Origin: CAYMCQ01 sp964389025
GTDB lineage: Bacteria > Verrucomicrobiota > Verrucomicrobiia > Limisphaerales > CAYMCQ01
Direction: 5' to 3'
DNA: 31,826 bases
NCBI GenBank assembly: GCA_964389025.1
Contig: CAYMCQ010000047.1
Span: 1-31,826, forward strand
Made by a program: the position numbers and the translations under genes. Positions 13,957 through 23,014 of this stretch are shown here, in pieces (within the stretch, counting starts at the first letter, position 1; the number at the start of each line of letters is the position of its first letter). The notes beneath the pieces were generated by a model. It was not told where the DNA came from. It did no database searches and was given only the letters and a program-made list of their open reading frames with translations.

Positions 13957-14853
13957 GTGAAAATCTTCACTGCTGAAATCAAACACGGCGACTGCCTTGA
14001 AGTGCTACGGGACTATCCTGACAACACTTTTGATTTGATTGTGACTTCACCGCCTTACGCCGACCGACGCAAAAATTCTTACGGAGGTATTCCGCCGGAA
14101 AAATATGTCGGCTGGTTTCTTCCGCGCAGCGAACAATTTCTTCGCGTGCTCAAACCAACCGGCACTTTTATTCTCAACATCAAAGAAAAAGCTGAAAACG
14201 GTGAGCGTCACACTTTTGTCATCGAATTGATTTTAGCGTTGCGCAACCAGGGCTGGCTTTGGACGGAAGAATTCATCTGGCATAAAAAAAATTCCTATCC
14301 TGGAAAATGGCCGAACCGTTTTCGCGATTCGTGGGAGCGTTGTTTGCAGTTCAACAAAACGCGGCATTTTAAAATGAATCAAGATTCCGTCATGGTCCCG
14401 ATGGGCGATTGGGCAGAAGGTCGGTTAAAATCGCTTGGTAAAAATGATGTTGTGCGATTTGACTCTCAAGTTGGCAGCGGCTTTGGAAAAAACATCGCGA
14501 ACTGGCTTGGACGCGAAAAGGCTTATCCAACAAATGTTTTGCATCTGGCTACGGAGTGCGGAAACAAAAACCATAGCGCCGCATTCCCAGAAGCGTTACC
14601 GGAATGGTTTATCAAACTTTTTACCGACGAAGGAGATTTAGTTCTCGATCCGTTTGTCGGCTCTGGAACGACTTGCGCGGTCGCGCAAAAAATGCGACGC
14701 AATTCGGTTGGAATTGAAATTCTCGCTAAATACTGCGGCCTAGCTGAAGAAGAAGTTGAGGTTGGTGATTATCAACTGTTCGAGAAAGGGATAAAAAATG
14801 CCAAGCGTAACGGTTCAAGAAATCACAAATTACATAGAGCAAAACATTCCTGA
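13957..14853 (+). CDS. Type II DNA methyltransferase (beta-class, SPPY motif)
   Basis: A 298-residue S-adenosylmethionine-dependent DNA methyltransferase. The catalytic motif IV comes first (VTSPPYADRR, residues 30-34), and the cofactor-binding motif I comes late (LDPFVGSGTTCAVAQ, D231 on), which is the beta-class order. SPPY usually means N4-cytosine, but N6-adenine cannot be excluded. It starts at GTG 13957 and overlaps the endonuclease gene by 56 bases in another frame. It would protect the recognition site of the partner enzyme. GC content is visibly lower than in exonuclease and other core genes, supporting transfer. Recognition sequence cannot be predicted. Confidence 0.93.
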   Translation: MKIFTAEIKHGDCLEVLRDYPDNTFDLIVTSPPYADRRKNSYGGIPPEKYVGWFLPRSEQFLRVLKPTGTFILNIKEKAENGERHTFVIELILALRNQGWLWTEEFIWHKKNSYPGKWPNRFRDSWERCLQFNKTRHFKMNQDSVMVPMGDWAEGRLKSLGKNDVVRFDSQVGSGFGKNIANWLGREKAYPTNVLHLATECGNKNHSAAFPEALPEWFIKLFTDEGDLVLDPFVGSGTTCAVAQKMRRNSVGIEILAKYCGLAEEEVEVGDYQLFEKGIKNAKRNGSRNHKLHRAKHS

Positions 14854-15541
14854 CTTTCATCGACGCCGGCTGGAAAGTCTAACTGCGCTCAAACTCAAAA
14901 AAGTTTTGCGTCGAAAAAATCCTTATTTGTTCAAGGCAAAGTTTGTGACCAATGCGCCGGATTTGATGAAACAATTTTTGGACGCTCATCTTTCTTCACA
15001 GGAAGAAGGCATCTTCGGCGGTTTTCTGGAAGGTCTGGCAATTTTTATTTGCGGACGCGTCTTTGCCGGTAAGAAATCCTCGGCAGAAGGCGTTGATCTT
15101 GAATTTGAGCGTGAGGAAATTTATTTCATCGTTTCAATCAAGTCCGGGCCAAACTGGGGCAACAGCAGTCAAATTAAGAAAATGCGGCAAAACTTTTCCC
15201 AAGCAAAGCGCATCCTCGGAACAAATACCTCTGCGAGAAATATCGTCGCCGTCAACGGATGTTGCTATGGCCAAGACAATGTCGAAGACAAAGGCGATTA
15301 TCTGAAAAAGTGCGGGCAAAGATTTTGGGAATTTGTTTCGGGAGATAGCAACCTTTACACAACGATTATTGAGCCGCTTGGGCATAAAGCTAAAGAGCGC
15401 AACGAAGAATTTCAAATTGAATACGGCAAGGTCATCAACCGTTTCACAGCAGAATTCATCAAAGATTTCTGTCAGCCGGATGGAACAATTCTCTGGGATA
15501 AGTTGGTTCAATTTAATTCGGCAGCGAAACTTGAAGGTTGA
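14798..15541 (+). CDS. PmeII-family type II restriction endonuclease
   Basis: A 247-residue protein that I recognise as the PmeII-type endonuclease family. The conserved central region is KNPYLFKAKF, FGGFLEGLAIF, KKSSAEGVDLEFE, VSIKSGPNWGNSSQIKKM and AVNGCCYG. D100 in GVDLEF and K115 in SIKSG are the likely members of a PD-(D/E)xK nuclease core, with E78 in FLEGL as a possible third acid. ATG 14798 follows a GAGAAAGGG ribosome site inside the methyltransferase gene, so translation is coupled and methyltransferase comes first. It would cut unmodified foreign DNA. Site unknown. Family call from memory of conserved words, not a search. Confidence 0.85.
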   Translation: MPSVTVQEITNYIEQNIPDFHRRRLESLTALKLKKVLRRKNPYLFKAKFVTNAPDLMKQFLDAHLSSQEEGIFGGFLEGLAIFICGRVFAGKKSSAEGVDLEFEREEIYFIVSIKSGPNWGNSSQIKKMRQNFSQAKRILGTNTSARNIVAVNGCCYGQDNVEDKGDYLKKCGQRFWEFVSGDSNLYTTIIEPLGHKAKERNEEFQIEYGKVINRFTAEFIKDFCQPDGTILWDKLVQFNSAAKLEG

Positions 15542-15554
15542 GTATCGCTCAAAA

Positions 15555-16241
15555 ATGTCCGCACTCATTTGCTTCGCCGTCAAAGAAGAAGCCGCGCCGT
15601 TTCGGAAAATCGCGGCGGGCAAATCTGGAATTTCAATTCTCATCACCGGCATCGGACGCCAGAATGCCGAAAAATCCGTGCGCGAATTTCTCTCCACCAA
15701 TTCGCCTAAGTTTGTGCTGACTTGCGGCTTCGCTGGCGGACTAAATCCGGAATTGAAAGCCGGCGAAGTTGTTTTTGAAATTCCGAATCGGAGGGACGAG
15801 TTACACGAGTCCCAAATTAAAAATGAAATCAGGGACTCGTGTAACTCGTCCCTCCGAGAAAAACTAGTCGCCGGCGGCGCAAAGCCCGCAAAAATCTTTT
15901 GCGCCAACCGTATCGCCACGACCATTGCCGAAAAGAAAAAATTGCGGGACGAAACCGGCGCGGACGCGGTCGAGATGGAATCAGCGGCGATTCACGCCGT
16001 CTGCCGCGAGCACGGCATTCCCTGCGCCACTGTCCGCGTGATTTCCGACACGGCCAATGAAGATTTGCCGCTGGATTTCAACTCCATCATGAATGCCGAG
16101 CAGGAGATTGATTTTGGAAAGCTCACGCTGGCGCTGGTAAAGTCGCCGGGAAAAATTCCATCGCTGATCCGTCTTCAAAAACAAAGCAAGGCTGCGGCAG
16201 AAAAGCTCGCCGAAGTTTTGGGGAAGGTCATTCCACTTTGA
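15555..16241 (+). CDS. Phosphorylase-superfamily nucleosidase (MTA/SAH nucleosidase-like, possibly hopanoid HpnG-type) with in-frame repeat insert
   Basis: A 228-residue PNP/UDP-phosphorylase-fold protein. It has ICFAVKEEAAPFRK at the start, VLTCGFAGGLNPELKAGEVV (the GxAGxL loop), DAVEMESAAIHAVCREHGIPCATVRVISDTANED (the ribose-binding ME and catalytic Asp region of nucleosidases). It would cleave a purine nucleoside such as methylthioadenosine, S-adenosylhomocysteine or, as HpnG, adenosylhopane; hpn genes elsewhere in the window make the last worth testing. The frame is open to 15333, but ATG 15555 is the family start. A perfect 25-base-arm palindrome (15789-15856) is translated in frame as RDELHESQIKNEIRDSCNSS in a surface region after the first domain half. 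Confidence 0.82.
   Translation: MSALICFAVKEEAAPFRKIAAGKSGISILITGIGRQNAEKSVREFLSTNSPKFVLTCGFAGGLNPELKAGEVVFEIPNRRDELHESQIKNEIRDSCNSSLREKLVAGGAKPAKIFCANRIATTIAEKKKLRDETGADAVEMESAAIHAVCREHGIPCATVRVISDTANEDLPLDFNSIMNAEQEIDFGKLTLALVKSPGKIPSLIRLQKQSKAAAEKLAEVLGKVIPL
15789..15856. repeat. Perfect palindrome inside the nucleosidase gene
   Basis: Two 25-base arms (15789-15813 and 15832-15856) are exact reverse complements, around an 18-base A-rich loop. The arm begins CGGAGGGACGAGTTACACGA. All of it is open in frame, with no stop codon. The transcript would form a very stable hairpin within the coding region. Confidence 0.95.
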
Positions 16242-16674
16242 CTTGCGGCGCGGCTGTTTGCGTAGCCGGTTTCGATTTAGACTGTTCACTAAAGCTGATG
16301 AACGCCGCTCCGACCACGATGAGCACCACGCCCGCCCATCGCATCGTCGAGACTTGCTCGCTCAGGAAAAATTTTGCGGCAAACGTCGTCATCACGAAAC
16401 TCAGCGCGGTCAGCGGCCAGACAAAACTGACGTCGCGCTGCGCCAGCAGATATTGCAGCAGGATGAAGAAAATGCTTTCGAGCAGCAAGCCGAGCAGCAC
16501 GTCCCTGTTCGTGAACCAGTCGCCGATGAGCTTGAGGACATTTTTCCAGAGCGGCATCGAGGCCTTGCGCTCGGTGTAGCGCGGGCCGATCTGGTCGAGG
16601 CCGCGCTTGAGGACGATGACACCGAACGCCTCGAACGAAAATGCGATGACGAGGATGATCAAAATTTTGGCCAT
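16228..16674 (-). CDS. DMT/EamA- or SMR-like small membrane transporter
   Basis: A 148-residue protein with about four hydrophobic helices: ILIILVIAFSFEAFGVIVLK, LLGLLLESIFFILLQYLLA, FVWPLTALSFVMTTFAAKFF and WAGVVLIVVGAAFISF. The pattern SFVWPLTALSFVMTTFAAKFFLSEQVSTMRWAGVVLIVVG matches the half-size EamA/DMT unit (also seen in undecaprenyl-phosphate aminoarabinose flippase subunits). Substrate unknown; a dimer would be expected. The C-terminus is hydrophilic (SEQSKSKPATQTAAPQVKVE). ATG 16674 is preferred over the longer frame to 16716. It overlaps the convergent nucleosidase gene by 14 bases. Confidence 0.78.
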   Translation of the reverse strand: MAKILIILVIAFSFEAFGVIVLKRGLDQIGPRYTERKASMPLWKNVLKLIGDWFTNRDVLLGLLLESIFFILLQYLLAQRDVSFVWPLTALSFVMTTFAAKFFLSEQVSTMRWAGVVLIVVGAAFISFSEQSKSKPATQTAAPQVKVE

Positions 16675-16689
16675 AAAATTTTCCTTTGT

Positions 16690-16763
16690 CGGAGCGCGGC
16701 GTTCACGCCGCTTCAACGTGAAAGTGAATGCCAGCGTTGAAGCGGGCTGAAGCCCGCGCTCCG
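16690..16763. repeat. Palindromic interspersed repeat
   Basis: CGGAGCGCGGC on the left and GCCCGCGCTCCG on the right, with inner arms around CTTCAACG...CGTTGAAG. It lies between the transporter start and the hpnK stop on the same strand, so it may end hpnDK transcription or simply separate units. Confidence 0.85.
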
Positions 16764-17597
16764 TTACAGGTCTTGGTAACGGATCAACTTGATGCCGAGT
16801 TTTTCAATCTCGGCTTTCACGCGCGGGCTGACGAGCGCATCGAATTCGTTTCTAAATTTGTCCAGCGACGGGTGCGAGTAAAGCTCCGAATCGCCCGGCG
16901 GCAGAACGGGAAGCAGCTTCAGCAAGTAAGTTTCGTTCACGTGGCCGTCCTGCAACAGGCCGAAAACTCTCGGTGTGTGAACAATGTGCTTGCGGCGAAA
17001 ACGTTGTCGCGCGCGGAACGACAGGCAGAAGAAAATCGCCGCGTGCGCCGACCGATACACCCGGCGTCCGCGAGCCAGATAAGCGTCCATCCAAAAAGGT
17101 TCGCGTGTCAGCCGCATGTGACGGATGCCGAGATGCTCCGCGTCGTCCAGCAGAATTTTTCGGATCGTCGGATGCAAATGCAAATGCAAGTGTCCGTTGA
17201 CGTGGTCTAGTTTCAAACCGGTGGCGCGAAATTTTTCGAACTGCGCGTGGATTTCCTTTCGCAACTGGTCGCGAAGGCCCGGCCTGAAAAAATATCTGAC
17301 GCCGACTTTTGCCGAACTATCTGGAAATTGGCGGCGCGAGTTGACGAGCCCGGGAATTTCTTCGTGCGGCAGCGCGGAATGCCCCATGAGAAGCGTCAAA
17401 TGCAGCCCGACACCGAGCTTTGGATTTTCACGGGCGAGCTTCACAGCTTCTTCAAACGCCGGTTCGTTCGTCATCAGGCTGGCACTGGTGAGGATCCCTT
17501 CGCGATGCGCGCGCACGACGGCTTCGTTGATGGAATGCGAGCGGCCAAAGTCGTCGGCGTTGACGATGAGTCGGCGCGCGTGGTTATGGCGTTCCAT
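16764..17597 (-). CDS. hpnK: Hopanoid biosynthesis protein HpnK (YdjC/ChbG-family deacetylase)
   Basis: A 277-residue YdjC/ChbG-type carbohydrate deacetylase. RRLIVNADDFGRSHSINEAV has the metal-binding Asp pair, VGLHLTLLMG a metal-binding His, and LDHVNGHLHLHLHPTIRKIL the remaining histidines. The sequence and its position after hpnD match HpnK, which deacetylates the N-acetylglucosamine added to bacteriohopanetetrol, giving the glucosamine form of composite hopanoids. ATG 17597 overlaps the hpnD end by 14 bases, so the two are translated together. The hpnI glycosyltransferase that should act before it is not in the window. hpnJ, the next enzyme, lies 13 kb away. Confidence 0.85.
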   Translation of the reverse strand: MERHNHARRLIVNADDFGRSHSINEAVVRAHREGILTSASLMTNEPAFEEAVKLARENPKLGVGLHLTLLMGHSALPHEEIPGLVNSRRQFPDSSAKVGVRYFFRPGLRDQLRKEIHAQFEKFRATGLKLDHVNGHLHLHLHPTIRKILLDDAEHLGIRHMRLTREPFWMDAYLARGRRVYRSAHAAIFFCLSFRARQRFRRKHIVHTPRVFGLLQDGHVNETYLLKLLPVLPPGDSELYSHPSLDKFRNEFDALVSPRVKAEIEKLGIKLIRYQDL

Positions 17598-18453
17598 AAT
17601 CTGGCGACATCGCACCGGAAACGAACCGACACCACGTCCGGAAAATCAGAAGCAGTTTTTGACCCCTGTTCAAGCGGGTGGGCTTCAGGCCGAAGACGTT
17701 GAATTGCCGCCGCTCAAGTTTGGAGAGCAATCGCCAGTAAACCGAACCCATCAGTTCGGCAGCGACCATCGAGCGCCGGTCTTCAGCGGGCAACGTTTCG
17801 CGCGCGAGCCGGTAAAAATTCTTAGCGCGGGCTGCGACGCTCTCGGCGAGTTCGCGGAAGCGAGTTGAATATTCAAAACGCAAAATTTCTTCCTGCGTAA
17901 CTTTGAAACGCGCCAGTTCATTCAACGGCAAATAAATCCTTCCCCGCTCGGCATCGGTGCGGACGTCGCGCAAAATGTTAGTCAGTTGAAGGGCTTTGCC
18001 GAGATAGACGGCGTAGTCGCGGCACGCCGGATTCTTGTAGCCGAAAATTTCGATGCTCAAAAGTCCGACGACCGCCGCGACACGGTAGCAATATTTTTCC
18101 AGTTCGTCGGAATTTTCGTAGCGGCGGATGTCCAGATCCATCTCGACGCCGCGAATGAGTTCGTCAAAAAGCGCGAACGGCAGTTTGTATTGCCGAATGA
18201 ACGGCTGAAGCTCGCGGTTGACTTCGATTTGCGGAGTTTCATTTCCGCACGCGCACGAAATGTCGGTGCGCCACTCCGTCAATTTTTTTCGGCGCGATTC
18301 GACTGGCGCGGATTCGTCGTCGGCCACGTCATCAACCTCGCGGCAGAAGGCGTAGAGCGCGGACATGGCGTCGCGTTTCTGTTTTGGCAGCAGACAGAAC
18401 GCGAGCGCGAGGTTCGACGCGCTTTTGCGGGTGATGTTCCGGCTTTGCTGCAT
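17584..18453 (-). CDS. hpnD: Presqualene diphosphate synthase HpnD
   Basis: A 289-residue trans-isoprenyl diphosphate head-to-head synthase. The first aspartate-rich motif is YAFCREVDDVADDE, and the second region is QLTNILRDVRTDAERGRIYLPLNE, both of the HpnD rather than HpnC type. It joins two farnesyl diphosphates to presqualene diphosphate, the first step of the HpnCDE route to squalene and hopanoids. Start ATG 18453 is chosen over a TTG two codons upstream. hpnC and hpnE are not in the window. A phytoene synthase role is possible in principle, but hpnK next door supports hopanoids. Confidence 0.88.
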   Translation of the reverse strand: MQQSRNITRKSASNLALAFCLLPKQKRDAMSALYAFCREVDDVADDESAPVESRRKKLTEWRTDISCACGNETPQIEVNRELQPFIRQYKLPFALFDELIRGVEMDLDIRRYENSDELEKYCYRVAAVVGLLSIEIFGYKNPACRDYAVYLGKALQLTNILRDVRTDAERGRIYLPLNELARFKVTQEEILRFEYSTRFRELAESVAARAKNFYRLARETLPAEDRRSMVAAELMGSVYWRLLSKLERRQFNVFGLKPTRLNRGQKLLLIFRTWCRFVSGAMSPDYGTP

Positions 18454-18463
18454 GGTCAAAAAG

Positions 18464-18526
18464 CAAATGAAGAATGAAGAATGAAGAATGAAGAAAAGAT
18501 TGCAGCGGACTGGGTTGAATTCTTCA
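18464..18526. repeat. Tandem 7-base repeat (AATGAAG) upstream of hpnD
   Basis: Four copies of AATGAAG (18466-18493) lie just before the hpnD start on the minus strand. A partial inverse word, GAATTCTTCAT, follows about 25 bases on. No gene is present from 18460 to 18544. Confidence 0.8.
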
Positions 18527-18544
18527 TCCTGAAATTTACTTTAT

Positions 18545-18789
18545 TCACCGGCTTTCCTCCGAACGAATCGGGGGCAGGCCGCCGGTCTCGGCGCGCGTCG
18601 GGTTGCGCGGACGATGCTCATGGCGACGATGGTGGCGCTTGCGAAAAAACACCGCCCAGATCACCGCCGTCAGCGCGACGGCAACGGCCACACAAATAAG
18701 TATCAAAATGTCGCGCGGCATCGAATCATTGGGCGTGAACAGCGGTTTGGCGTCCTCGGGAGTAATGGTTACGGTGGCGAGCCACGGAT

Positions 18790-18793
<4 letters not shown>
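18545..18793 (-). CDS. Small single-pass membrane protein with basic tail
   Basis: An 82-residue protein with one transmembrane helix (ILILICVAVAVALTAVIWAVF, about residues 29-49) and a His/Arg-rich tail (RKRHHRRHEHRPRNPTRAE). The N-terminal 28 residues would face the outside. I do not recognise the family. Its ATG overlaps the stop of the sigma-54 regulator gene (ATGA), so it is the third gene of the kinase-regulator operon and translated with them. It could act as a sensor accessory or a target of the same signal; that is inference. Confidence 0.65.
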
Positions 18794-20220
<1,427 letters not shown>

Positions 20221-20242
20221 TTGTTTGCGATTTGCGGCGGCA

Positions 20243-21643
20243 TCAGGTTTGTGTTCCCAATTGTTCCAGCGTTCTGGCCGGAAATAGTAGAGTGAAGGCC
20301 GCGCCTTTTCCAAGCTCGGATTCCACGCGGATCGTTCCGTTGTAAAGCTCGACGTTGTGCTTGACGATGGCGAGGCCGAGGCCGGTGCCCTTCTCCTTCT
20401 TCGTGTAATACGCGTCGAAAATTCGTGAGAAACTTTCCGGCGCAATTCCCGGGCCGTCGTCGCGGATGACCACTTGTGCCGTGTAATTAGGCCGCGATTG
20501 CGCGCTGACAAAAATATTTCCCCTGCCGTTCAACGCCTCTCGCGCGTTTTGGAGCAGGTTCACGAAAATTTCCGAGAGATGAATGCGCTGCATCATCAGC
20601 GGCGGCAGGTTGTTTCCAAAATCGCGATGGACTTTGATGTCATACGCCACGCCCTCGGGCAAAACCTGGGCGATGGCGCGCTCGAGTTCGGGAACGACCT
20701 GCAATCGCTCGACGCGGCCCTCCGCCAGCGCCGCGTAGCCCATCAGTTGCGTGATGATGCGGTCGGAGCGCTCGACTTCCTCCTGGATGATCTGGATCTG
20801 CTGCCCGGCATTATTATCGCCGGAGGCGAGCGCGCGCTTGAGAGAGAAGGCGGCGTTGTTGATGATGCCGAGCGGATTTTTAATTTGATGCGCGATTTCA
20901 GCGGCGAGCCGTCCGGCGGAACGCAGTTGTTCCTGTCGCAACGCAAACTCGTGCGCTTCTTCAATCGCCCGCTGCTGTTTTTGCAGCAGGACTTGCAGCC
21001 CATAGCAGCAGAGCGTCATCAACGCGAGGATGGTGATTCTCAGAATCAGCGACTCGGCCGGATTTCCTTCGCGGTCGAGGCTGATGGCGCCCGTCGGCTC
21101 GAGTTGCCGGGCCAATTCCTGATTGACTGCCAAATCCAAAATGCCCGCAGCCATGTAGCAGAGAATGGTGGCGAAATTCAGGACGAGTTGCGAAATTGCA
21201 GTCGGCACGCTGATGGCGTTGCGCGCGATCAACGCCAGAAAGAGCCAAAAAAGGATGCTGTCGTAACCGCCAGTGTGCAGGGTGAGCGCCCCGAGAAAAA
21301 TCCCGTCAACCAGGCAGATGGTGAAGACGGTCCATTGCAACAGCGCGAGTGGAAGGCGGTTGATATTCAGCAAAATCGGCGCGACGGCCAGATTGAACAG
21401 GCCATAAATCAGGATGAACTGTTTGACGTTTTGGATCGCGATGTCCAGCGCGTTGCCGCCAACGTCCAGCCAGCGGGTAAAATACAGGAAGTAAATCAAT
21501 CCGCAGACCACGAGGAGTTTCACCGGCAAAAACATGTCCCGCTCCAGCACCTTGATTCGCCGGATAAACTGCTGCGAATCAGGCGCGGGAACTTCCAGCA
21601 GAGTGGAAATTCTCTTCAGCCGTTGTCGCTGAAATAAATTCAT
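20243..21643 (-). CDS. Membrane sensor histidine kinase (NtrB/AtoS-like)
   Basis: A 466-residue kinase. About six transmembrane helices lie between residues 40 and 220 (for example FLPVKLLVVCGLIYFLYF, FILIYGLFNLAVAPILLNI, WTVFTICLVDGIFLGAL, ILALMTLCCYGLQVLL), with no large periplasmic domain, so it probably senses within the membrane. The H-box is AAEIAHQIKNPLGIINNA (H252). The ATPase has the N-box IFVNLLQNAREAL, G1 IRDDGPGIAPE, F-box YYTKKEKGTGLGLAIVKHN. It should phosphorylate D56 of the regulator encoded 22 bases downstream. Signal unknown. Confidence 0.93.
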   Translation of the reverse strand: MNLFQRQRLKRISTLLEVPAPDSQQFIRRIKVLERDMFLPVKLLVVCGLIYFLYFTRWLDVGGNALDIAIQNVKQFILIYGLFNLAVAPILLNINRLPLALLQWTVFTICLVDGIFLGALTLHTGGYDSILFWLFLALIARNAISVPTAISQLVLNFATILCYMAAGILDLAVNQELARQLEPTGAISLDREGNPAESLILRITILALMTLCCYGLQVLLQKQQRAIEEAHEFALRQEQLRSAGRLAAEIAHQIKNPLGIINNAAFSLKRALASGDNNAGQQIQIIQEEVERSDRIITQLMGYAALAEGRVERLQVVPELERAIAQVLPEGVAYDIKVHRDFGNNLPPLMMQRIHLSEIFVNLLQNAREALNGRGNIFVSAQSRPNYTAQVVIRDDGPGIAPESFSRIFDAYYTKKEKGTGLGLAIVKHNVELYNGTIRVESELGKGAAFTLLFPARTLEQLGTQT

Positions 21644-21670
21644 AACGAAAACCGGTTCGCGGTTTCGATT

Positions 21671-22225
21671 TTACTTCTTTCCGACCAACTTCAAAGCCCG
21701 CTTTCCGATTTCTTCAATTGGCCAAAGCCGGCCAATTCCCTCATAGCCACATGAAAGCAAACCTTCGTCCGGCCCGATGAATTGCGCGCCGCGCTGCTTG
21801 AGCGTGGCGACGTTGGCCTGCGTAGCCGGATGCGCCCACATTTTTCCGTTCATCGCGGGCGCGATCAAAATTTTCGCCTTCTGATTCAGGGCCAGCGCAA
21901 TGCACGTCAGCGCGTCGTCCGCAATTCCGTGCGCCATTTTCGCCAGCACGTTTGCCGTGGCTGGCGCGATGAGCAGCAAGTCCGCCTCGTCTGCGAGCCG
22001 GATGTGCGTCGGCTTCCAGCCCTCTTCCTCGTCGTAGAGATTTGTGACGACAGGATTGCGCGTGAGCGTTTTGAACGGGAGCGGCGTGATGAACTGCTGC
22101 GCGTCGGCGGTCATCACCACGTTGACGCTGCAATTTTGTTTCGTCAGTGAACTGGCCAGATCGGCGGCACGGTGAGCGGCGATGGAGCCGGTGACGCCGA
22201 GGACGATTTTTTTTACAGCGCTCAT
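21671..22225 (-). CDS. coaC: Phosphopantothenoylcysteine decarboxylase (CoaC, stand-alone)
   Basis: A 184-residue flavoprotein of the HFCD family. KKIVLGVTGSIAAHRAADL is the FMN-binding start, KPTHIRLADEADLLLIAPATANVLAK has the catalytic His (H74), APAMNGKMW is the PxMNxxMW motif, and LLSCGYEGIGRLW has the conserved Cys (C159) of the substrate clamp. It makes 4'-phosphopantetheine from phosphopantothenoylcysteine for coenzyme A. In most bacteria it is fused to CoaB in a protein of about 400 residues; here the CoaB half is missing, so that ligase must be encoded elsewhere. Downstream of yicC-gmk on the same strand, a common order. Confidence 0.92.
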   Translation of the reverse strand: MSAVKKIVLGVTGSIAAHRAADLASSLTKQNCSVNVVMTADAQQFITPLPFKTLTRNPVVTNLYDEEEGWKPTHIRLADEADLLLIAPATANVLAKMAHGIADDALTCIALALNQKAKILIAPAMNGKMWAHPATQANVATLKQRGAQFIGPDEGLLSCGYEGIGRLWPIEEIGKRALKLVGKK

Positions 22226-22233
22226 TTTAAAGT

Positions 22234-22305
22234 CTTAGTCGTAATCTTAATCATAATCGTAATCTTCTTTGCCCGACTGAGATTAAGATTATGATTATGA
22301 TTAAG
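22234..22305. repeat. TAATC-rich inverted repeat between gmk and coaC
   Basis: Left arm 22234-22266 is built of GTAATC/TTAATC/ATAATC units. Right arm 22275-22305 (GATTAAGATTATGATTATGA...) is its reverse complement with several mismatches, around a short GC loop. It fills the gap between gmk and coaC, where many genomes carry rpoZ. It could act as a hairpin terminator or RNA processing site. Confidence 0.85.
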
Positions 22306-22318
22306 AAAAAAATCAGAA

Positions 22319-23014
22319 TCAAAACTCCGGCGGCTGCGCCCGCAACGGTTTCATTTTCTCCGCCTCGATGATCGCGAGCATCCGCCGCAAATCTTCTTCA
22401 ACGCTCGTGCTGATCAAAAGGTAATCGTAATTTTTCCATTGCGCGATCTCCTGCCGCGCCACGCTCAACCGCTTCGTCATGGCCGGAACGGAGTCTGCGC
22501 CGCGGCGTTTCAACCGCGTTTCGAGGATCGAGATCGAGGCCGGCGTGAGAAAGACCGACACCAGCGAGCGCCTTAATTCCGAATCCTCTTCGGCGCGCGC
22601 GCGCACCGTCGCCGCGCCCTGCACGTCCACGTTCAGCAAGACATCCTTGCCGTCGCGCAGTTTGCCGAGGACCTCGGATTTCAATATGCCGTAGCTGTGC
22701 CCGTAAACCGTCGCGTGCTCCAGAAAATGTCCGGCCTGCACGCGCTTCAAAAACGAATCTGCGTCCATGAAATAGTAATCTTCGCCGTCCGTTTCGTCCT
22801 TGCGCGGATCGCGCGTGGTGCAGGTGACGATGCGGGTGATGTCCGGTCGTCTGGCGAGCAGTTGTTTGCAGAGCGTCGTCTTGCCGCCGCCTGATGGCGC
22901 GGAGATCACGATGAGCAACGGATATGCTGTTGGAATTCTCGTCATGCTCTCGACTTTCACGCTTTCACGGCGTTTCGGCGCGGCGGGCGGTTCTTGGCTT
23001 TCAACTTTCATCAT
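22319..23014 (-). CDS. gmk: Guanylate kinase
   Basis: A guanylate kinase with P-loop SAPSGGGKTTLCKQLL, GMP-binding TTRDPRKDETDGEDYYF, YGHSYGILKSEV and LLNVDVQGAATVRARA. It phosphorylates GMP to GDP. The ATG at 23014 overlaps the yicC stop (ATGA), which favours a start there and gives 231 residues with a polar 23-residue extension. The ATG at 22945 (MTRIPTAYPLLIVISAPSGG) gives the usual family length and is the alternative. yicC-gmk order is widely conserved. Confidence 0.93.
   Translation of the reverse strand: MMKVESQEPPAAPKRRESVKVESMTRIPTAYPLLIVISAPSGGGKTTLCKQLLARRPDITRIVTCTTRDPRKDETDGEDYYFMDADSFLKRVQAGHFLEHATVYGHSYGILKSEVLGKLRDGKDVLLNVDVQGAATVRARAEEDSELRRSLVSVFLTPASISILETRLKRRGADSVPAMTKRLSVARQEIAQWKNYDYLLISTSVEEDLRRMLAIIEAEKMKPLRAQPPEF

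Noticed and set aside
18466..18493. Tandem AATGAAG repeat as a phase-variation switch for hpnD
   Set aside because: It lies outside the coding region on the upstream side and similar words occur as dispersed repeats; no evidence of length variation can be read from one sequence.
20474..21637. Plus-strand frame of 387 codons opposite the histidine kinase gene
   Set aside because: Shadow; polar low-complexity sequence without motifs.
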